A stretch of 7,729 nucleotides of DNA from JBFXIE01 sp050176255 (GCF_050176255.1 NZ_JBFXIE010000060.1), one strand, 5' to 3'. Shown: positions 1 through 6,346, counted from the stretch's first letter. The notes: a model not told the origin generated them from the letters alone. Numbers and translations: made by a program.

Positions 1-1295
1 GCGGCCATTTCACCTGAATGCAGCAGGCAACTGCGGTTGCGGCCCTGCTGCTTGGCGGTGTAGAGCGCGCGGTCGGCGCGCGAGTAAACGGCGCCGAAGT
101 GCGCATCGGCCGGGCCCAGGCTGGTCACGCCAAAGCTGGCTGTGGCCCGCAGCGCCGGGTGATCCTGGGTCAGGCGGGCGTCGGCGACTGCCGCGCGGAT
201 GCGTTCGGCAATGGCCTGCGCGGCATCGGCAGGCACGCCGGGCAGCAGAATGCAAAACTCCTCGCCGCCGGTGCGGGCGCACAGTGCCGGCGCGCGCAGA
301 TGACCCAGGCAGCATTTCACAAAACCCTGCAGCACCAGGTCGCCCACCGGGTGGCCGTGTTCGTCGTTGATCTGCTTGAAGTGGTCGATGTCCACGGCAA
401 TCAGGCTCAGCGGCTCGCCGTGCAGGCGGCTGTGCGCAAATTCGCGCTCGGCGCGCTCAAAAAAGCTGCGCCGGTTGGCCACGCCGGTCAGGCTGTCGGT
501 ATGGGCCTGGCGCTGCATTTCGTCCTTCAGCGCCTGCAGCTCGGTGATGTCGGTGATCAGGCCGATCAGCACCGGCATGCCGTCAAAGCCCGACCAGGGC
601 ACCACCACGCTCCAGAACTGGCGTAGCTGGCCCGCGGCGTCGAACATCGATTCACGGCCGGCGTAGTGCTCGCCGGTAGCCAGCATGTGCAGGTCTTTCT
701 CCCAGAAGGCATCGGCCACTTCGCGCGGCATCAGCTCGCTGTCGAGGCGGCCGACGATCTGGTCCACCGGCAGCCCGAACATTTTGGCCAGGTGCTGGTT
801 GGCGTACAGAAAGCGGCGGTTGGCGCCCTTCATGTAAACCAGCGCAGGTATGTTGTCGAGCACGGAGTCCAGCAGCTCTTTTTGCTGGCGCACCTTGTCT
901 TCCAGGCGTTTTTTGGCGGTGATGTCGTGCGAGATGCCCAGCATGCCGACGATGGCGCCGCCGGAGTCGCGCAGCGGCTTCTTGATGGACCAGTAGGTGA
1001 GCGATTCGCCGGTGGCGTGGATGTAGTTGGTTTCTTCACGGGCGATGGTTTCGCCATCGCGCAGCACGCGCAGGTCGGTGTCGCGCAGCGTGGCGCCAGC
1101 TTCGCCGATATCGACAAAATCGGTGAACGACTTGCCGATGATGGCGTGCAGCGGCGGATTGCCCAGCAGCTCCAGCACCAGCTGGTTGGCATAGGTGTAG
1201 TGGCCGTGCACATCGGTGGTATAGACGAAGGCACCCACCTCATCCAGCAGCTGGCGGTAGTCGATTGCCGGCACTTGCGGCGATTCGTCGAGCAT
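1..1295 (-). CDS. PAS-PAS-GGEEF diguanylate cyclase (C-terminus cut by window edge)
   Basis: Predicted to make cyclic di-GMP from two GTP in response to signals sensed by its PAS domains. The reading frame is open from ATG at 1295 to the left edge (431 codons seen). Two PAS domains come first, at about residues 12-126 (ending in a PAC-like stretch GISHDITAKKRLED) and 140-255 (ending LIGLITDITELQ). The GGDEF domain follows: D267-S-L-T-G opens it, D302-I-D-H-F-K binds metal, and the active-site loop is G343-G-E-E-F347. The frame ends in RALYTAKQQGRN followed by only a short tail, so little is missing. No membrane segment or signal peptide is seen, so it is probably cytoplasmic. The inhibitory RxxD site before GGEEF reads RAPA, so feedback by product is probably lost. 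The start is supported by AGGA (1303-1306) seven bases upstream. No EAL domain is visible. The family is certain; the sensed signal is unknown. Confidence 0.93.
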   Translation of the reverse strand, partial: MLDESPQVPAIDYRQLLDEVGAFVYTTDVHGHYTYANQLVLELLGNPPLHAIIGKSFTDFVDIGEAGATLRDTDLRVLRDGETIAREETNYIHATGESLTYWSIKKPLRDSGGAIVGMLGISHDITAKKRLEDKVRQQKELLDSVLDNIPALVYMKGANRRFLYANQHLAKMFGLPVDQIVGRLDSELMPREVADAFWEKDLHMLATGEHYAGRESMFDAAGQLRQFWSVVVPWSGFDGMPVLIGLITDITELQALKDEMQRQAHTDSLTGVANRRSFFERAEREFAHSRLHGEPLSLIAVDIDHFKQINDEHGHPVGDLVLQGFVKCCLGHLRAPALCARTGGEEFCILLPGVPADAAQAIAERIRAAVADARLTQDHPALRATASFGVTSLGPADAHFGAVYSRADRALYTAKQQGRNRSCLLHSGEMA

Positions 1296-1353
1296 GGGGC
1301 TTTCCTGTGCGGCGGTTGCGCTGGGGCGACTGGTGCGATGGGGGCACCCGTTG

Positions 1354-1372
1354 CGTTCACCAATGGTGAACG
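1354..1372. promoter_or_regulatory. Perfect 19-bp palindrome, candidate operator of the diguanylate cyclase gene
   Basis: CGTTCACCAATGGTGAACG has nine-base arms that are exact reverse complements around a single central A. It lies about 60 bases upstream of the cyclase start codon (1295), in the only gap that could hold that gene's promoter. On the minus strand an A/T-rich stretch (GTAAAAATG, about 1376-1384) sits just upstream of it and could be a -10 region, which would place the palindrome near the transcription start. I infer a dimeric repressor or activator site; the regulator is not identified. A short hairpin in the 5' leader is the alternative. Confidence 0.5.
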
Positions 1373-1462
1373 GTGCATTTTTACCCGCTGGCGCCGCGCT
1401 GCATAGACGCCGAAAACCTCAGGCCGGCGTGAGTGCGAGGGCCTGGACGTCCACGCATACTC

Positions 1463-1515
1463 CTTTTTTAATAGCTTTCAGCACACGTTTCAAAGGGGCT
1501 AGGCGCCGTTTTGAC
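1463..1515. repeat. Comamonadaceae-type dispersed intergenic repeat (probable degenerate copy)
   Basis: The stretch starting in a T-run, then AATAGCTTTCAGCAC, GGGGCTAGGCGCC and GTTTTGA, resembles from memory a short repeat found many times between genes in Comamonadaceae genomes (T/A-rich start, ATAGCT core, GCTAG, then G/C and TTTT). Only one copy is in this window, so repetition itself cannot be seen. It overlaps the stop codon and the last few codons of the ABC exporter gene (C-terminus GQNGA). There is no clean terminator hairpin with a U-tract for the exporter. The rest of the gap 1296-1498 holds the palindrome listed separately and no gene I would support. Confidence 0.35.
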
Positions 1516-3322
1516 CATCACTTTGCTGCAGTGCCCACATACGCGCATAGCGCCCGCCGGCCGCGAGCAATGCGGCGTGGGTGCCACGCTCGACGATGCG
1601 GCCCGCATCCATGACCAGAATCTCGTGCGCGTCAACCACGGTGGACAGGCGGTGCGCGATCACCAGCGTGGTCTTGCCCTGCGCCACCTGGCGCAGCTCG
1701 GCCTGGATGGCGCGCTCGTTGGCCGAGTCCAGCGCGCTGGTGGCCTCGTCAAAAATCAGAATCGGCGGGTTCTTGAGCAGGGTGCGCGCAATGGCCACGC
1801 GCTGCTTCTCGCCTCCTGACAGTTTCAGGCCGCGCTCGCCCACCATCGTGGCGTAGCCCTTGGGCGTGGCGGCAATGAAGTCGTGGATGCGCGCGGCGCG
1901 CGCGGCCTGCTCCACCTCGTCCTGCGTGGCGCCGGGGCGGCCGTAGGCGATGTTGTAGGCCACGGTGTCGTTGAACAGCACGGTGTCCTGCGGCACGATG
2001 CCAATCGCCCGGCGCACGCTGGCCTGCGTCACGCTGCGGATGTCCTGCCCGGCCAGGGTGATGCGGCCCTGCTGGATGTCGTAGAAGCGAAACAGCAGCC
2101 GCGCCAGCGTGGACTTGCCTGCGCCCGACGGGCCGACCACGGCCACCGTGCGGCCCGCCGGGATCTCGAAGCTCACGCCCTGCAGAATGGGGCGCGCCGG
2201 GTCGTAGGCAAAGTGCACGTCTTCAAAGCGCACCGTGGGCTGATGCAGCCCCGCCAGCGGCGGCGCGCCGGGCGCGTCGGCCACTTCGCGCTCTTTGTCC
2301 ATCAGCGTGAACATCTTGTCCAGGTCGGTCAGGCTCTGCTTGATTTCGCGGTAGATCACGCCCAGGAAGTTGAGCGGGATGTACAGCTGGATCATGAAGG
2401 CGTTGACCATGACCAGGTCGCCCAGCGTCATGCGGCCATCGACCACGCCCTGCGTGGCGCGCCAGAGCATTGCCACCAGCCCGGTGGCAATGATGAGCTG
2501 CTGACCGGTGTTGAGCATCGACAGCGTGGTCTGGCTCTTGAGGCGCGCGCGGCGCAGGCGCTCCAGGCTTTCGTCGTAGCGCTGCGCCTCAAACTGCTCG
2601 TTGTTGAAGTACTTGACGGTCTCGTAGTTGAGCAGCGAATCCACCGCCTTGGTGTGCGCGGCCGAGTCGAACTCGTTGGCCTCGCGGCGGAACTTGGTGC
2701 GCCACTCGGTCACCAGCACGGTGTAGGTGATGTAGAGCACCAGCGCAGCGAGCGTGATCCAGGCGAACCAGGCGTCGAACTTCACGGCCAGCACGCTGAG
2801 CACCAGCACCACCTCGATCAGCGTGGCAAACACGTTGAACAGCGAAAACGAGATCAGCGACTCGATGCCGCGCACGCCGCGCTCGATGTCGCGCGTCATG
2901 CCGCCGGTCTGGCGCTCCAGGTGAAAGCGCAGGCTCAAGTTGTGCAGGTGCTGAAACGTCTGCAGCGCAATGCTGCGCGCCGCGCCCTGCGTGGCCTTGG
3001 CAAACACCAGCTCGCGCAGCTCGGTGAACAGCGAGGTGGACAGGCGAAGCGCCCCGTAGGCCAGCAGCAGGCCCACGGGCACCACCAGCAGCGCGGTGGC
3101 GTCGCCGGGCGGCAGATTCATGGCGTCCACCAGCTGCTTGAGCAACAGGGGCACGCCTACGTTGGCCAGTTTTGCGCCCATCATGAAGGCAATGGCGGCC
3201 ATCACGCGCCATTTGTATTGCCACAGGTAGGGCAGCAGGCGGCCGATGGTGGCCCAGTCGGAGTGGACGCGCGCACTGGCGCCGGGGGCTTGAGGGGGGG
3301 CAGATTCGCCGTGGCGGCGCAT
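1499..3322 (-). CDS. Atm1/HMT1-type ABC exporter, fused permease and ATPase
   Basis: A half-transporter that should work as a homodimer in the inner membrane. The Atm1/ABCB7 branch exports glutathione-linked compounds and is tied to metal tolerance and Fe-S homeostasis. The membrane domain spans about residues 40-315, with hydrophobic segments consistent with six helices. The branch hallmark LNYETVKYFNNE is at 231-242, and a DLDKMFTLMD linker precedes the ATPase. The ATPase carries Walker A GPSGAGKST (397-405), Q-loop Q445, signature LSGGE (501-505), Walker B ILIFDEATSALD (521-532) and switch His557, so it looks fully active. Length is 607 residues from the ATG at 3322, normal for the family. 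An in-frame TTG at 3352 would add ten residues and overlap the longer form of yciA; neither start has a good ribosome site. It is transcribed divergently from yciA and is probably monocistronic. The exact substrate is unknown. Confidence 0.95.
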   Translation of the reverse strand: MRRHGESAPPQAPGASARVHSDWATIGRLLPYLWQYKWRVMAAIAFMMGAKLANVGVPLLLKQLVDAMNLPPGDATALLVVPVGLLLAYGALRLSTSLFTELRELVFAKATQGAARSIALQTFQHLHNLSLRFHLERQTGGMTRDIERGVRGIESLISFSLFNVFATLIEVVLVLSVLAVKFDAWFAWITLAALVLYITYTVLVTEWRTKFRREANEFDSAAHTKAVDSLLNYETVKYFNNEQFEAQRYDESLERLRRARLKSQTTLSMLNTGQQLIIATGLVAMLWRATQGVVDGRMTLGDLVMVNAFMIQLYIPLNFLGVIYREIKQSLTDLDKMFTLMDKEREVADAPGAPPLAGLHQPTVRFEDVHFAYDPARPILQGVSFEIPAGRTVAVVGPSGAGKSTLARLLFRFYDIQQGRITLAGQDIRSVTQASVRRAIGIVPQDTVLFNDTVAYNIAYGRPGATQDEVEQAARAARIHDFIAATPKGYATMVGERGLKLSGGEKQRVAIARTLLKNPPILIFDEATSALDSANERAIQAELRQVAQGKTTLVIAHRLSTVVDAHEILVMDAGRIVERGTHAALLAAGGRYARMWALQQSDGQNGA

Positions 3323-3363
3323 GGAAGAAAATGCGGGAAGTGACAAAGACAAAGATTGTGCCC

Positions 3364-3783
3364 ATGTCCCCAGATTCCAGCCGCCCCAACGTCCCCTTAC
3401 CCACCGACAAAGAGCTGGTGCTCAAGGTCATCCCCATGCCGGCGGACACCAACGCCAACGGCGACATCTTTGGCGGCTGGGTCATGGCCCAGGTGGATCT
3501 GGCCGCCTCCGTGCTGCCTGCACGCCATGTGCGGGGCCGCATGGCCACGGTGGCGGTCAACGAGTTCGTCTTCAAGCACCCGGTGCGCGTGGGCGACATC
3601 CTGTCGTTTTATTCCAGCATCAAGCGCATCGGCCGCACCTCGGTCACCGTGGACGTGGAGGTGTTTGCCGAGCGCTTTTGCGAGCAGGGCCGCTACGTGA
3701 AGGTGACTGAAGCGCTGGTGACCTACGTGGCCATCGATGCCGAGGGGCGCCCGCGGCCCGTGCCCCAGACAGCCACGCCCTGA
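3364..3783 (+). CDS. yciA: YciA-type acyl-CoA thioesterase (hotdog fold)
   Basis: Hydrolyses acyl-CoA to free acid and CoA in the cytoplasm; YciA proteins accept a broad range of short to long chains. The 139-residue protein is a single hotdog domain of family length. The diagnostic block PMPADTNANGDIFGGW (24-39) contains the family's catalytic Asp (D34) and is followed by the long hotdog helix (VMAQVDLAASVL). Conserved strands read ATVAVNEFVFKHPVRVGD, RTSVTVDVEV and YVKVTEALVTYVAID. I chose the ATG at 3364 because the product then begins close to where other YciA proteins do; an in-frame ATG at 3331, with GGAAG only three bases upstream, would add eleven poorly conserved residues. It is the only plus-strand gene here, divergent from the ABC exporter (41-base gap) and convergent with the bactofilin gene. 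It is a second thioesterase next to the fatty acyl cluster but is not part of that operon. Confidence 0.95.
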   Translation: MSPDSSRPNVPLPTDKELVLKVIPMPADTNANGDIFGGWVMAQVDLAASVLPARHVRGRMATVAVNEFVFKHPVRVGDILSFYSSIKRIGRTSVTVDVEVFAERFCEQGRYVKVTEALVTYVAIDAEGRPRPVPQTATP

Positions 3784-3786
3784 CAC

Positions 3787-3830
3787 CCGGCGCAGGGCAG
3801 GCGCCGCGCGGCCCTGCCGGCACCCGGGTG
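3787..3830. terminator. GC-rich inverted repeats between convergent yciA and bactofilin genes
   Basis: GCAGGGC (3792-3798) pairs with GCCCTGC (3811-3817), and flanking CCGG/CCGG can extend the stem past a bulge. A second, perfect palindrome CACCCGGGTG lies at 3821-3830. The 48-base gap separates two convergent stop codons, so a two-way transcription barrier is expected here. No T-run follows on either strand, so it is not a textbook intrinsic terminator and may only pause polymerase or block nucleases. Confidence 0.4.
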
Positions 3831-3831
3831 G

Positions 3832-4374
3832 TCAGCCCGCCACTGCAGCCGCTGGCTGGGCGGGGGACGCACTGCTGCTCGCCTGCGCGGCCGCGCCCAC
3901 GCCCACTTCACCCGTGAGCTGGCCGCCCTCTTCGATGACCAGCTTGCCGTAGCGGATCTTGCCGCTGACCTTGCCGGTACCGAAGATCACCAGCTTCTGG
4001 CGCACGGTGAGCGTGCCGTCGAAGGCGCCGCGGATTTCGGCAATGTCGATCTCGGCACTGCCGCGAAATGCGCCCTGCTCGGCAATCTGGATCACGCGCG
4101 AATCCATCGTGGCCTCCACCGTCCCCTCGACCACCAGGGTGTCGCAGTCGGTGATTTCCACGCCTTTGAGCTTGATGTTGGGCCCCACGGTGAGTTTGCT
4201 GCCGCTGGCCTCGGCCGGGCTGGCTGCGGCGGCTTTGCCAATGCCGGGGCTGAGGGGCGTCGCGCCGCCAACGCTGACGGCACTGGCGACGCTGACGCCA
4301 GACACAGACGGAGACGGGCGAGACTGAAGCGTGTCGTTGTCGCGTTTGCCAAAGAAGGGGGTTTGCACTGCCAT
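3832..4374 (-). CDS. Bactofilin (polymer-forming cytoskeletal protein)
   Basis: Bactofilins assemble without nucleotide into non-polar filaments beneath the inner membrane and act in cell shape, stalk or appendage growth, or placement of cell-wall enzymes. The 180-residue product has the typical three parts. A disordered Ser/Ala/Pro-rich N-terminus (about 1-59) opens with a short aromatic/basic stretch PFFGKR that may touch the membrane. A right-handed beta-helix core (about 60-157) carries the repeating short-strand pattern, for example LTVGPNIKLKGVEI, TLVVEGTVEATM, GSAEIDIAEIRGAFDGTL and GKVSGKIRYGKLVIEEGG. An Ala/Ser-rich tail follows (158-180). No signal peptide or transmembrane helix is seen. 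The start is well supported: AGGAG (4385-4389) lies ten bases upstream. No M23 peptidase gene, a frequent bactofilin partner, is beside it. Its cellular role in this organism cannot be told from the window. Confidence 0.93.
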   Translation of the reverse strand: MAVQTPFFGKRDNDTLQSRPSPSVSGVSVASAVSVGGATPLSPGIGKAAAASPAEASGSKLTVGPNIKLKGVEITDCDTLVVEGTVEATMDSRVIQIAEQGAFRGSAEIDIAEIRGAFDGTLTVRQKLVIFGTGKVSGKIRYGKLVIEEGGQLTGEVGVGAAAQASSSASPAQPAAAVAG

Positions 4375-4530
4375 CGGGTCGGTTCTCCTGGTTAAGACCG
4401 GCCGATGCTAGGTGCTGCAGCGAAGCACAACCGCCCCAGCGACGCAAGAACGGTAACCAAACCGCTCGCAGGTAGCACGCACTTGCAGGGCTTGCAACAA
4501 CATACAGCGCACGCCCATGCCACGCCGGAC
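4375..4530. other. Upstream region of the bactofilin gene, no gene seen
   Basis: This is the unique part of the 335-base gap between the bactofilin start and the isomerase stop; the remainder is the tandem repeat listed separately. No open frame here looks coding. It should hold the bactofilin promoter, since the repeat array with its hairpins separates the gene from the isomerase operon. On the minus strand TAGCAT (4401-4406 region) is a possible -10, but no convincing -35 is found. A small inverted repeat TTGCA-gggct-TGCAA lies at 4483-4497 and could be a protein site or chance. Confidence 0.35.
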
Positions 4531-4741
4531 TTCAGCAGTCGCTGAAATCGGGCTTCCTCTTTTAACGAAAGCGGCCGCGCCCCGGCTGCGCCGGTGCGGC
4601 TCCTGCGGAGCAGCCCGCTTTCAGCAGTCGCTGAAATCGGGCTTCCTCTTTTGACGAAAGCGGCCGCGCTCCGGCTGCGCCGGTGCGGCTCCTGCGGAGC
4701 AGCCCGCTTTCAGCAGTCGCTGAAATCGGGCTTCCTCTTTT
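4531..4741. repeat. 89-bp tandem repeat, about 2.4 copies, overlapping the isomerase 3' end
   Basis: Copy 1 is 4531-4619, copy 2 is 4620-4708 and partial copy 3 is 4709-4741 (33 bases). Copies 1 and 2 differ at only two of 89 positions: 4564 A versus 4653 G, and 4581 C versus 4670 T. Copy 3 is the end of the isomerase gene, with the codons for KRKPDFSDC and the stop TGA read on the minus strand. Each copy therefore repeats that gene end plus downstream sequence. Each full unit contains hairpins CCGGC-TGC-GCCGG and GCTCC-TGC-GGAGC, enclosed by GAAAGCGG/CCGCTTTC. A longer stem-loop spans each copy 2 and copy 3 start (4613-4642 and 4702-4731). The small number of differences suggests recent duplication or gene-conversion-like homogenisation. 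Confidence 0.93.
4702..4741 (+). terminator. Strong stem-loop with T-rich tail on the plus strand, spanning the isomerase stop codon
   Basis: GCCCGCTTTCAGC pairs with GCTGAAATCGGGC around the loop AGTC (4702-4731); 12 of 13 positions pair, with one C/T mismatch. TTCCTCTTTT follows on the plus strand, giving the form of an intrinsic terminator for plus-strand (antisense) transcription. An equal copy with the same tail is at 4613-4642, and a weaker one with a degenerate left arm is at about 4530-4543. On the minus strand, the direction of the genes, no T-run follows, so here it would act as a 3'-end stabilising hairpin at most. The isomerase stop codon (4710-4712) lies in the stem. Confidence 0.45.
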
Positions 4742-5486
4742 CCATGAACGCGGTGAAGGCTTCGCGGGCGGCGGGTTCGGCCAGCATGCGGCCAAAAGTT
4801 TCGCCCTCTTCGGCGATGCGTTGCAGCACGGGGGCGGTCTGGCCCAGCTTCAGCAGGCGCTTGGTCTCGATCAGCGCCGACAGCGGCTTGGCCGCAAGCT
4901 TGCGCGCCTGGGCCTGGGTGATGGCGTTGCATTCGGTGGGCGGCACCACGCGGTTGACAAAACCCACCTCCAGGGCCGCCTCGGCCATGAAGGGCTCACC
5001 CAGCAAGAGCGCCTCGGCGGCGCGGTGGTAACCCAGCATCTGCGGCGCGATCAGGCTGGAGGCGGCCTCGGGGCACAGGCCCAGGTTGACGAAGGGCATG
5101 GCAAATGCGGCGTTGTCTCCTGCATAGACCAGATCGCAGTGAAACAGCATGGTGGTGCCAATGCCCACGGCCGGGCCGCACACCGCGGCCAGTAGCGGCT
5201 TGGGGAAGGTGGCAATGGCGCGCAGGAACCTGAACACCGGCGCGTCTTGCGTGCTGGGCGGCTGCTGCAGAAAGTCGCCAATGTCGTTGCCCGCGCTGAA
5301 GATGGTGGCGTCGCCTTGCAGCACCACCACGCGCACCGACGCGTCCTGCGCCGCGGCCTCGAAGGCGTCGGCCAGTTGCGCGTACATGGCGGTGGTGATG
5401 GAGTTTTTCTTCTCCACCCGGTTGAAGGTAATGGTGGTCACGCCTGCTTCGGCGTGGATCAGGATGTCTGCGTTGGTTGTGCTCAT
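4710..5486 (-). CDS. Crotonase-family protein, probable delta3,delta2-enoyl-CoA isomerase
   Basis: Acts on acyl-CoA, probably shifting a cis/trans-3 double bond to trans-2 so that unsaturated fatty acids can enter beta-oxidation. The 258-residue length is normal for crotonases. Oxyanion-hole segments are present: FSAGNDIGDF (63-72) and GPAVGIGTTMLFHCDLVYA (104-122). The two catalytic Glu residues of true enoyl-CoA hydratases are absent, with T112 and F132 in their places. A Glu at PEAASS (E140) sits where ECI2/Eci1-type isomerases have their single catalytic Glu, after PFVNLGLC. Automatic annotation would probably say enoyl-CoA hydratase. The start at 5486 has GGAG (5495-5498) eight bases upstream; an in-frame ATG at 5507 overlapping the upstream stop is less likely. 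It lies 17 bases after the thioesterase gene, so they are probably cotranscribed. The C-terminus KRKPDFSDC is encoded within the tandem repeat. Confidence 0.9.
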   Translation of the reverse strand: MSTTNADILIHAEAGVTTITFNRVEKKNSITTAMYAQLADAFEAAAQDASVRVVVLQGDATIFSAGNDIGDFLQQPPSTQDAPVFRFLRAIATFPKPLLAAVCGPAVGIGTTMLFHCDLVYAGDNAAFAMPFVNLGLCPEAASSLIAPQMLGYHRAAEALLLGEPFMAEAALEVGFVNRVVPPTECNAITQAQARKLAAKPLSALIETKRLLKLGQTAPVLQRIAEEGETFGRMLAEPAAREAFTAFMEKRKPDFSDC

Positions 5487-5494
5487 GGCTGCGG

Positions 5495-5498
5495 CTCC
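5495..5498 (-). promoter_or_regulatory. Ribosome binding site of the isomerase gene
   Basis: GGAG on the minus strand, eight bases before ATG 5486 and inside the 17-base gap after the thioesterase stop. It favours 5486 over the longer in-frame starts at 5507 and 5564, which have no such site and lie at or inside the upstream gene. Confidence 0.65.
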
Positions 5499-5503
5499 GG
5501 GGG

Positions 5504-6346
5504 TCATTCTTTGTAATAGACGATCTGGTGGCTGGTGGCCAGCATGGCGCCAGCCTCGTTCCACAGCTGCACGGTCTGGTCAAAAAAGCCGTTGCGAAAC
5601 TCCTGCGCCCGCGCCTGGCCCAGCAGATAGCCCGTGCCGGTCTGTGCCAGCAGGTCGGCACCTGCATGAAAGTACACCGTGATGGACACCGTGCCCGCCG
5701 GCACCTGGCGCGCACGGCGCAGCCACACGCGGGGGAAGAACAAGTCCGCCAGCGCGGCCAGCGCGCAAAAGTCCAGCGCCCGCGCGGGTGCGTCGCGCAT
5801 CCACAGCTGCGACAGGCTGGTGTCGCCGCTGTCGTCCCACTGCTCGGGCAGCGTGCCGGTCACGGGCCGCATCTCGTAGCTCTTGAGCCACTCGGAGCGA
5901 AACGCCGGCTCGGCCTGCTTGCACTGGGCGGGCGCGGGCACATGCGGCATGGGCGTGTCGGCCGCGCCCCAGGTCTCGCGCCGCGCGGCCGTGACCACGG
6001 TGGCCGTGGTGGTGACCACCGGCGCGCCATCGGCACCCGGCTGCAGGATGGACAGCGTCCAGTGCTGGGTGGACCGGTTGGTGCGCACCGGCGTGGCCTG
6101 CACCGTGAACGGCCCCCGGGCCAGCGCGCCTGCGTAGTTGACGGTGAGCGACAGGGGCTCGCCCAGCCGGTCAGGGTGCTGCATGACGGCATGCAGCAGC
6201 GTGGCCGCGGTGATGCCGCCAAACGGCCCCACCATGTTCCAGTAGGCGGGCGTGGTGCGGCCGGTGTATTGCCCGGCCACTTCGGGGTTGACGGGCGAGA
6301 GCGTCAGCGCCTCGTCCAGGGGGTGAATGCGTTGGTGCGAAGTCAT
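5504..6346 (-). CDS. TesB-like double-hotdog acyl-CoA thioesterase
   Basis: Predicted to hydrolyse acyl-CoA thioesters to free acids in the cytoplasm. The 280-residue protein has two hotdog halves: an N-terminal one around WNMVGPFGGITAATLLHAV (36-54), with SLTVNYAGAL and FTVQATPVRTNRSTQHW strands, and a C-terminal one from about residue 150 to the end. By eye against E. coli TesB, its Asp-Thr-Gln triad appears kept as D201 (ALADLFFPR), T219 (GTVSITVYFH) and Q274 (TSHQIVYY). The overall length is also close to TesB, though general similarity is low. It is the middle gene of the minus-strand cluster: 44 bases after the thiolase stop and 17 before the isomerase start. The start ATG has no clear Shine-Dalgarno; a run of eight A's lies upstream on the coding strand (about 6364-6371). 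Substrate chain length cannot be predicted. Confidence 0.85.
   Translation of the reverse strand: MTSHQRIHPLDEALTLSPVNPEVAGQYTGRTTPAYWNMVGPFGGITAATLLHAVMQHPDRLGEPLSLTVNYAGALARGPFTVQATPVRTNRSTQHWTLSILQPGADGAPVVTTTATVVTAARRETWGAADTPMPHVPAPAQCKQAEPAFRSEWLKSYEMRPVTGTLPEQWDDSGDTSLSQLWMRDAPARALDFCALAALADLFFPRVWLRRARQVPAGTVSITVYFHAGADLLAQTGTGYLLGQARAQEFRNGFFDQTVQLWNEAGAMLATSHQIVYYKE

Noticed and set aside
1381..1458. Short minus-strand frame of 25 codons (ATG 1458) just after AAAAAAGGAG
   Set aside because: The AGGAG is too close to the ATG, the peptide is Arg/Gly/Pro-rich as expected of random GC-rich sequence, and no recognised leader-peptide pattern is present.
1883..3343. Long plus-strand open frame opposite the ABC exporter (also others opposite the isomerase and thiolase)
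   Set aside because: These frames are His/Gln/Ala/Arg-rich antisense shadows typical of high-GC genes, and the opposite strand encodes complete, motif-bearing proteins.
4531..4741. CRISPR array
   Set aside because: The units are direct 89-bp tandem copies without short repeats separated by unique spacers, and no cas genes are present.
4594..4795. Plus- and minus-strand frames across the tandem repeat encoding repeated peptide blocks
   Set aside because: The repeated peptides come from the 89-bp DNA repeat with no independent ribosome site or known fold; the only supported coding use is the isomerase C-terminus.
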